Below are positions 53,995-58,915 of a DNA stretch of 58,915 nt, one piece after another. The notes under the pieces were generated by a model, which saw only the letters and a list, made by a program, of their open reading frames with translations, was not told the DNA's origin and made no database searches. Position 1 is the stretch's first letter, and every line of letters starts with the position of its first letter. The position numbers and the translations under genes are program-made. Source of the stretch: Knoellia locipacati (GTDB lineage: Bacteria; Actinomycetota; Actinomycetes; Actinomycetales; Dermatophilaceae); assembly GCF_007992835.1 (NCBI RefSeq), contig NZ_BKBA01000015.1, positions 1 through 58,915 of the forward strand. The letters run 5' to 3'.

Positions 53995-56052
53995 GCTGAC
54001 GAGGTCGTCGACGAGCAGGACCGGACCACGCACGCCGGCCAGCGTCGCCGCGAGGTCGGGACCGACGACGAGCCGCTCCCACACGCCCGCGAGGCGGAAG
54101 GCGCTGTTGCCACCCGGCTCACCCGTGGGGCCACCGTGCTCGAGGTCGAGCGTGCCCAGGAAGGGCAGGCGCCCGATCTCGGCCAGCCCGTGGGCGATCG
54201 ACTGGACGAGCTGCGGGTGCGACCGGGACGGCACCGCGACAATCCCGGCCGGTCGCTCGCTCCAGCCCCAGCCGGCGAGGACGCCGACGCAGGCGCGGAG
54301 CAGCTCGGGCGTGGCGGGCGCGTCCTCACGCAGGACGTCGCGCAGGCGCTGACCCCAGCCGAGATCGCTGAGCCGGGCGAGCGCGCGCCCGCGGGAAAGC
54401 GACTCGTCAGGAGAGATCTTGCCCTTGACCGGCACGCCGAGGCGGTCCATCCCGGTGGGCCACTGGGCGCGGGCGTCGATGTCGACGCCGACCCGGGCCA
54501 GGCGCTCGCGCGCAGCTCCGATGACGGTGTCGGGGACGTCGGTGGCGAACCACGGACCCGCACACGTGTCGCAGCGGCCGCAAGGCACGGCCGTCGCGTC
54601 GTCGAGGGTGCGCTGGAGGAAGGCCATCCGGCACTCGGTCGTGCGCTCGTAGTCGAGCATGAGCTGCTGCTCGTCGGTGCGGGACTGCGCCACCCGGCCG
54701 TAGCGCTCGGCGTCGTAGGTCCACGGCTGACCCGTCGAGGTCCAGCCGCCCTGGACGCGCGCGACGGCACCGTCGACGTCGAGGACCTTGAGGAGGAGCT
54801 CGAGCCGCGTGCGCCGCACGTCGACGATCGTCTCGATGGCGGCGGTCGACAGGGGCCGGCCGGCCTCGGCGAGGGCGCGCAGGACGGCGTCGGCCTGCTC
54901 CTGGCGCGGCATCGACACCGAGGCGAAGTAGAGCCAGATGTCCTTGTCCTCGGGACCGGGCAGGAGCAGCACGTCGGCACGCTCGGTGGCGCGACCCGCA
55001 CGGCCGACCTGCTGGTAGTAGGCGACGGGCGACGACGGCGCCCCGAGGTGGACGACGAACCCGAGGTCCGGCTTGTCGAACCCCATCCCGAGGGCGGACG
55101 TCGCGACGAGGGCCTTGACCTCGTTGTCGCGCAGCGCACCCTCGAGCCGCTCGCGGTCGGCCGGGTCGGTGCGGCCGGTGTAGGACGCCACCCGGTGCCC
55201 GGCGTCGGAGAGGGCGGAGGCCACCTCCTCGGCGGCGGCGACGGTGAGGGCATAGACGATGCCGCTGCCCGGGAGCTCGTCGAGGTGGGCGAGCAGCCAG
55301 CCCAGCCGTTGCTCGGGCGACATGGACGACAGCACGCCGAGCCGGAGCGAGTCGCGCGCGAGGCCGCCCCGCACGGTGAGCACGTCGCGCCCGCCGACCC
55401 CCAGCTGCTCGACGACGTCGGTGACGACGCGCTGGTTCGCGGTGGCCGTCGTCGCGAGGACGGGGACGTCGTGCGGCAGCTCGGTGAGCAGGTCGCGGAT
55501 CCGCCGGTAGTCCGGGCGGAAGTCGTGGCCCCAGTCGGACACGCAGTGGGCCTCGTCGACGACGAGGAGGCCGCACCGGCGGGCGAGGTCGGGCAGCTGC
55601 TCGTCGCGGAAGCGCGGGTTGTTGAGGCGCTCCGGGCTCACGAGGAGGACGTCGACGGTGTCGTTCGCGAGGGACTGGCGGACCTCGTCCCAGTCCTGCG
55701 CGTTGGCCGAGTTCATCGTCACCGCGTGTATGCCGGCCCGCTCGGCCGCCGCGATCTGGTCGCGCATGAGGGCGAGGAGGGGGGAGATGATGACCGTCGG
55801 GCCTGCGCCCTGGGCACGACGCAGTGCGGTGGCGACGAAGTAGACGGCCGACTTGCCCCACCCCGTGCGCTGGACGACGAGGACCCGGCTGCGGTCGGAG
55901 ACCAGCGCCGTGACGGCCTCGAGCTGGCCGTCGCGGAAGTCGACGTCGTCGCGTCCGACGAGCCGCCGCAGGGCAGCGGTGGCCTCCCCGGCCACGTCGG
56001 AGGGTGCGCCGGACTCGGTCGGCGCGCTGACGGCATACGTCTCGTTGGTCAT
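53905..56052 (-). CDS. RecQ family helicase with C-terminal phosphoribosyltransferase-like domain
   Basis: A 715-residue fusion. The helicase part has FRDGQLEAV (motif 0), VQRTGWGKSAVYF (Walker A), VVDEAHCVSDWGHDFRPDYRRI (DEAH), LATTATANQRV, MGFDKPDLGFVVH and QQVGRAGRA. A Cys4 zinc site follows (TECRMAFLQRTLDD, then CGRCDTCAG). The last ~130 residues carry a PRPP-type motif, LLVDDLVSSRWTLTVAGRELR. The architecture is widespread in actinomycetes, but the role of the PRTase part is unknown. ATG 56052 follows TACGGT. The gene ends antisense to yczE by 90 bases. Confidence 0.92.
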   Translation of the reverse strand: MTNETYAVSAPTESGAPSDVAGEATAALRRLVGRDDVDFRDGQLEAVTALVSDRSRVLVVQRTGWGKSAVYFVATALRRAQGAGPTVIISPLLALMRDQIAAAERAGIHAVTMNSANAQDWDEVRQSLANDTVDVLLVSPERLNNPRFRDEQLPDLARRCGLLVVDEAHCVSDWGHDFRPDYRRIRDLLTELPHDVPVLATTATANQRVVTDVVEQLGVGGRDVLTVRGGLARDSLRLGVLSSMSPEQRLGWLLAHLDELPGSGIVYALTVAAAEEVASALSDAGHRVASYTGRTDPADRERLEGALRDNEVKALVATSALGMGFDKPDLGFVVHLGAPSSPVAYYQQVGRAGRATERADVLLLPGPEDKDIWLYFASVSMPRQEQADAVLRALAEAGRPLSTAAIETIVDVRRTRLELLLKVLDVDGAVARVQGGWTSTGQPWTYDAERYGRVAQSRTDEQQLMLDYERTTECRMAFLQRTLDDATAVPCGRCDTCAGPWFATDVPDTVIGAARERLARVGVDIDARAQWPTGMDRLGVPVKGKISPDESLSRGRALARLSDLGWGQRLRDVLREDAPATPELLRACVGVLAGWGWSERPAGIVAVPSRSHPQLVQSIAHGLAEIGRLPFLGTLDLEHGGPTGEPGGNSAFRLAGVWERLVVGPDLAATLAGVRGPVLLVDDLVSSRWTLTVAGRELRRAGVDGVLPFALAVDG

Positions 56053-56061
56053 GGTGACCCC

Positions 56062-56067
56062 ACCGTA
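56062..56067 (-). promoter_or_regulatory. -10 element of recQ
   Basis: TACGGT on the minus strand (complement of 56062-56067) ends nine bases before ATG 56052. No Shine-Dalgarno is visible, so the transcript is nearly leaderless. Confidence 0.45.
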
Positions 56068-56093
56068 GGCGCCGTGCCCGACAGGCCCCTCGG

Positions 56094-57479
56094 TCAGGCC
56101 CAGCCCCGCTCGTCGACGCCGCCCGGGACGTCGGCCTCGGGGTCGTAGGGCGTGCGGGTGAAGCGGAAGGTCGCGAGGTCGAGGTGGGACACCGTGCCGT
56201 CGCCGCGCCGGAGCACCCGCAGCGGCTCGCCCGTGTAGTAGCCGTCGAGGCCGACCCACTCGTCGTCCCCGGCGCGGGCGAAGCGGGACCCCCGGCCCGT
56301 GCCCGGCTCGCCGAGGACGAGGTGCTCGCCGACGAAGCGCGCCGTCTCGACCGCGGGACCCCAGTGCCACATGCCGGCGAGCTCGAGCACGTCGCTCGAC
56401 CCCGACGCCACCCACGGCGTCACCGGGGCCGGCTCGAGCTCGCGCATCGTCCGGAGGAGCTCCTTGGGCAAGTCCTTGAGCACCTTGCTCGCGGTCGTGT
56501 TGGTGAAGAGGACGACGCCGTCGCCGGGCGCTCCGACCGGACCGGCGCCGCCGTCAGCGTCGAGGTGCACCCGCAGGCTCGCGAGGAAGCCGGGCATCGA
56601 GCCTCCGTGGCCGGCGGACCGAGCGCCGTCGACGTTCCACACCTGCCAGCCCAGACCGTGCGAGCCCAGCCAGGGCTGGCCCGGCTCGTCGACGACGTGG
56701 TGCGGCTCGACCATCTCGGCGAGGGTCTCGGGCGAGAGGATGTCGGCGACGTGGCCGCCGAGGAGCGCCGCCCACCGCGAGAGATCGCCCACCGTCGTCC
56801 AGAGCTGGCCGGCGGGGGCCATGGCGCCGGCGTCGTGCTCCGGCTCGGGCAGCAGCACGTCGGCGAAGGGGTGCACCGCGAACCCCTGTGCCGCAGCGCC
56901 GGTCGGACGCAGGGTCGTCCGGGTCATGCCCAGCGGTTCGAGCAGCTCGTCGCGCACGACGTCGAACCACGGGCGCTCGCGAACCACCTCGAGGAGGCGA
57001 CCGAGGGCGGCATACCCCGTGTTGGAGTAGTGGAAGCGGCGCCCGGAGCGGAAGCGGGTCCCCACGCCCGAGTTGACGAGGTGGTCCCAGTTGCCGCCCG
57101 GGGTGCGCTCCCACCAGTCGCTCGCGGTCTCGGCCTGGACACCGGCGGCGTGGCTGAGGAGCTGCTCGATGGTGACGTCGTCGAGGTGGCTGCCGGGCAC
57201 GTGCACGCCGAACCGGTCGGAGAGATCGAGCCGGCCCTCGTCGCGCAGCCGCATCACCGCGACGCCGACGAAGGTCTTGGTGATCGAGCCCATCCGGAAC
57301 TGGGTGTCCGCATCGACGGGCGCCCCGGTCGCGCGGCCGTCGACGGTGCCGACGGCACCGGACCACACGAGCTCGCCGCCGCGCACGAGCCCGGCGGCGA
57401 CGGAGGGGAGGCGGTGGTCACGCTGGCCGGTGGCGAGGGCGTGGTCGAGGCGGGCGTTCGTCGTGGGGGAGAGCGGCAT
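56094..57479 (-). CDS. Serine hydrolase, class C beta-lactamase-like fold
   Basis: A 461-residue beta-lactamase/penicillin-binding-fold hydrolase. Active-site SxxK is SITK (GSITKTF), the Tyr motif is YSN (HYSNTGY), and HGGSMPG acts as the KTG-like box. A C-terminal beta-rich domain follows (ELAGMWHWGP to TFRFTRTPYDPE). No signal peptide, so it is cytosolic; an esterase or peptidase role is more likely than antibiotic resistance. ATG 57479 is fixed by TAGGGT six bases upstream. Confidence 0.93.
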   Translation of the reverse strand: MPLSPTTNARLDHALATGQRDHRLPSVAAGLVRGGELVWSGAVGTVDGRATGAPVDADTQFRMGSITKTFVGVAVMRLRDEGRLDLSDRFGVHVPGSHLDDVTIEQLLSHAAGVQAETASDWWERTPGGNWDHLVNSGVGTRFRSGRRFHYSNTGYAALGRLLEVVRERPWFDVVRDELLEPLGMTRTTLRPTGAAAQGFAVHPFADVLLPEPEHDAGAMAPAGQLWTTVGDLSRWAALLGGHVADILSPETLAEMVEPHHVVDEPGQPWLGSHGLGWQVWNVDGARSAGHGGSMPGFLASLRVHLDADGGAGPVGAPGDGVVLFTNTTASKVLKDLPKELLRTMRELEPAPVTPWVASGSSDVLELAGMWHWGPAVETARFVGEHLVLGEPGTGRGSRFARAGDDEWVGLDGYYTGEPLRVLRRGDGTVSHLDLATFRFTRTPYDPEADVPGGVDERGWA

Positions 57480-57485
57480 CCGTCC

Positions 57486-57491
57486 ACCCTA
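57486..57491 (-). promoter_or_regulatory. Leaderless -10 element for serine hydrolase
   Basis: TAGGGT on the minus strand (complement of 57486-57491) ends six bases before ATG 57479. It stands 34 bases from the -10 of the divergent thioesterase. Confidence 0.55.
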
Positions 57492-57525
57492 GGACCGTGT
57501 CGGTCGCGGACTCGTCGAGGGCTGC

Positions 57526-57531
57526 GAGACT
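57526..57531 (+). promoter_or_regulatory. Leaderless-type -10 for hotdog thioesterase
   Basis: GAGACT ends six bases before ATG 57538. It belongs to the weaker GACACT-type seen before the CopC and MocR genes. Confidence 0.35.
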
Positions 57532-57537
57532 GGGTGC

Positions 57538-58014
57538 ATGTCCGTGGTCGATCCCGCCCCCGAGCCCACCGCTCGCCCCTACCGCACCGAGGTGCCGCTG
57601 CGCTGGTCCGACATGGACGCCTACGGCCACGTCAACAACGTGCAGTACCTCCGGCTCCTCGAGGACGCCCGCGTCATCGGCTTCCGCGAGTGGTTCGGCG
57701 AGGAGCGATCGCTGCTCGACACCGGCGTCATCGTGTCGCGCCACGAGATCGAGTACGTCGCCCCGCTGACCCACCGCCACGCACCCATCGAGGTCGACAT
57801 GTGGGTCACGCGGGTGCACGGGGCAGGCTTCGACCTCGGCTACGTCGTGCGCGACCCCGAGGCGATGGGCGAACGCGTGTATGCCGTCGCCGAGACCGGG
57901 ATCGTCGTCTACGACTTCGCGACGTCCCGGCCGCGTCGCCTGGGGGCGGAGGAACGCGCGGTGCTCGACGGACACCTCGGCGGTGCGGTCGCGTTCCGCT
58001 GGTCGCGCCGGTGA
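57538..58014 (+). CDS. Acyl-CoA thioesterase, 4HBT hotdog family
   Basis: A 158-residue single-hotdog thioesterase. WSDMDAYGHVNNVQYLRLLEDAR is the 4HBT active-site signature (Asp and the GHVNN turn), with HEIEYVAPLTHRHAPIEVDMWV after it. Substrate is probably an acyl- or aroyl-CoA. The GTGA overlap with the next gene suggests an operon of two. Confidence 0.94.
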   Translation: MSVVDPAPEPTARPYRTEVPLRWSDMDAYGHVNNVQYLRLLEDARVIGFREWFGEERSLLDTGVIVSRHEIEYVAPLTHRHAPIEVDMWVTRVHGAGFDLGYVVRDPEAMGERVYAVAETGIVVYDFATSRPRRLGAEERAVLDGHLGGAVAFRWSRR

Positions 58015-58715
58015 GTGCTGCTGTGGTCTCCGAGCTCGTGCTCGCCGATGCCGAGTCGCTCCAGGACCTCGGCCGGTATGCCGCCCGCGCCCGTGCGCTC
58101 GACGCCGACGGTGCCGTGCGGCTCCAGGCCGTCGGGTCGGTGCTGGCGTCGTGGGTCGGGGTGCTGCCGGGCTCGGGGTTGATGGGGACCGGGACGACGG
58201 TGGGGTTGCGGACGTCTGCGCTCGCGGTGCCTGCGGAGCTCGACGTGGTCGTGCCGTTGGCTGCTGTCTCGGACCGGGTCGCTCGGCCGGGCGAGCGGGC
58301 CGTGCTGCCCGTGCCACCGATGACGGTGTCGGCGGCGTGGGCTGCGGTCTCGCCGCCGCGGGCGGGATGGCAGGTCGTCGGGTCTGTGGATTCGGAGGCC
58401 CTGCAGCGCGTGGCGTCCGAGGGGATCGCCGAGGTGGCGGACGGCACTCCGGACGGTGCGGGTTCGGCTGCAGTGGCGGCGCTGCGTGAACGTGTCTGGG
58501 GTCGGATGGTCCCGGTCGATGGATCGGCTCCCGATGGGGCAGACGTGCGAGAGGCGGGCACCGGCCCGGAGGGCGGGACGGCGTATCCGGCCGCGCTCGC
58601 GTTCGCGGCATACGCGCTGGGCTTCCTCACTCTCGGTGGCGAGTCGACGCTCGCGACCAACGGGCGCTGGACTCGCCTCACGACACAGGCAGGACACGCA
58701 CTCACCCGCCGCTGA
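58011..58715 (+). CDS. Hypothetical protein coupled to thioesterase
   Basis: A 234-residue protein not assigned to a family I know. It starts SAAVVSELVLADAESLQDLGRYAARARALDAD. The middle is Ala/Val/Pro-rich (LDVVVPLAAVSDRVARPGERAVLPVPPMTVSAAWAAVSPP). The C-terminal part has YPAALAFAAYALGFL and GRWTRLTTQAGHALTRR. It lacks a signal peptide and clear membrane helices. GTG 58011 overlaps the thioesterase stop by four bases. Function unknown. Confidence 0.75.
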   Translation: MSAAVVSELVLADAESLQDLGRYAARARALDADGAVRLQAVGSVLASWVGVLPGSGLMGTGTTVGLRTSALAVPAELDVVVPLAAVSDRVARPGERAVLPVPPMTVSAAWAAVSPPRAGWQVVGSVDSEALQRVASEGIAEVADGTPDGAGSAAVAALRERVWGRMVPVDGSAPDGADVREAGTGPEGGTAYPAALAFAAYALGFLTLGGESTLATNGRWTRLTTQAGHALTRR

Positions 58716-58902
58716 CGGGTACCCACTCGCCGTCGAGGGGGCGCTCGCGTGGGCCAGGGGCCCTGTCCACCTGCGCGGCGCGCGTCTGGCCATCGCTTCG
58801 CTCGACGCTGACGTCACGCCCCGCCGGGCCCACCGTGGGTGTGTCCTGGACGTGCCTGTGGCCCCGTCGCGTGGGTGGCGTCGGGGTGTGGTGCGGGGTC
58901 AT
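58702..58902 (-). CDS. Possible small unknown protein
   Basis: A 66-residue frame whose third codon positions are mostly G or C, as in real genes here. The N-terminus is Pro/Thr/His-rich (MTPHHTPTPPTRRGHRH) and the C-terminal half is charged (QTRAAQVDRAPGPRERPLDGEWVPV). It overlaps the end of the preceding gene by 14 bases and lies within 13 bases of the window end. No promoter or Shine-Dalgarno is clear. It may be a real small gene or chance; otherwise 58716-58915 shows nothing I can assign. Confidence 0.35.
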   Translation of the reverse strand: MTPHHTPTPPTRRGHRHVQDTPTVGPAGRDVSVERSDGQTRAAQVDRAPGPRERPLDGEWVPVSGG

Positions 58903-58915
58903 GGTCGGTGCCAGG

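Noticed and set aside
54136-56148. A 670-codon open frame on the plus strand, antisense to recQ
   Set aside because: Long antisense frames are expected from high GC third positions. It has no domain, and recQ motifs on the minus strand are unambiguous.

Overview
The window is a compact, very GC-rich stretch of bacterial chromosome, roughly 70 percent or more G+C by eye. GTG and TTG starts are common, genes often overlap by 1 or 4 bases, and the gene content (DUF3039, DUF4177, DUF2017, DUF3618, CopC-like protein, treYZ with glgX, EttA, RecQ with a phosphoribosyltransferase tail, mycobacteria-type orn) points to an actinomycete. An Intrasporangiaceae-like genus (Janibacter, Knoellia, Tetrasphaera, Phycicoccus) is my best guess, by inference only. 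I see no insertion sequence, prophage, CRISPR array or rRNA operon; this looks like core chromosome.

Layout. Positions 1-2500: the 3' part of a DEAD-box helicase, yqgE and a DUF3039 gene. 2695-4768: two tandem secreted M43-type zinc metalloproteases. 4865-8504: a superfamily 2 helicase, an Lrp/AsnC regulator and the divergent hppD. 8520-11657: two large hairpins, a ribbon-helix-helix protein, a DUF4097 protein and an ABC-2 transporter pair, closed by a perfect 34-bp palindrome. 11689-14582: a membrane protein, DUF4177, an alpha/beta-hydrolase-like gene and an RDD protein. 14598-18093: fumarylacetoacetase, an unknown protein and homogentisate dioxygenase; with hppD these give most of tyrosine catabolism. 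18123-23490: pncB, clpS, DUF2017, murI, an MBL-fold hydrolase, rph and rdgB. 23533-30979: four tRNA genes (Leu, Lys, His, Arg) with bcp, DUF3618, DUF305, CopC-like protein, orn, PrsW, an M20 amidohydrolase, a phosphopantetheinyl transferase and an alpha/beta hydrolase that reads into tRNA-Arg. 31095-36953: two dynamin-like GTPases, an SSB and EttA. 36940-44110: thpR, an LLM oxidoreductase, a methyltransferase, a TetR/acyl-CoA dehydrogenase pair, an ArsR/SRPBCC pair, an acyltransferase and a FabG-like reductase. 44239-50617: the glgX-treY-treZ operon. 50695-58715: acyl-CoA thioesterase II, a MocR/YczE divergent pair, RecQ, a serine hydrolase, a hotdog thioesterase and an unknown protein.

Expression style. 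About twenty genes have a TANNNT-like -10 element only 6 to 10 bases before the start codon, with no Shine-Dalgarno sequence, which is the signature of leaderless transcripts. In three places the upstream gene's stop codon supplies the TA of that -10. This rule was used to choose several starts. Genes with leaders (the metalloproteases, bcp, glgX, hmgA, DUF305) have a visible Shine-Dalgarno instead.

Main discovery candidate. The octamer GTATGCCG (or its complement CGGCATAC) occurs about 51 times by hand count, about once per 1.2 kb and equally on both strands. It forces otherwise avoided codons (TAT, GCA, ATA) in coding regions, is enriched between genes, and forms the arms of inverted-pair, terminator-like hairpins. 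These are the hallmarks of DNA uptake sequences of Neisseria and Haemophilus. I know of no such system described in actinomycetes, so this is put forward as a testable hypothesis.
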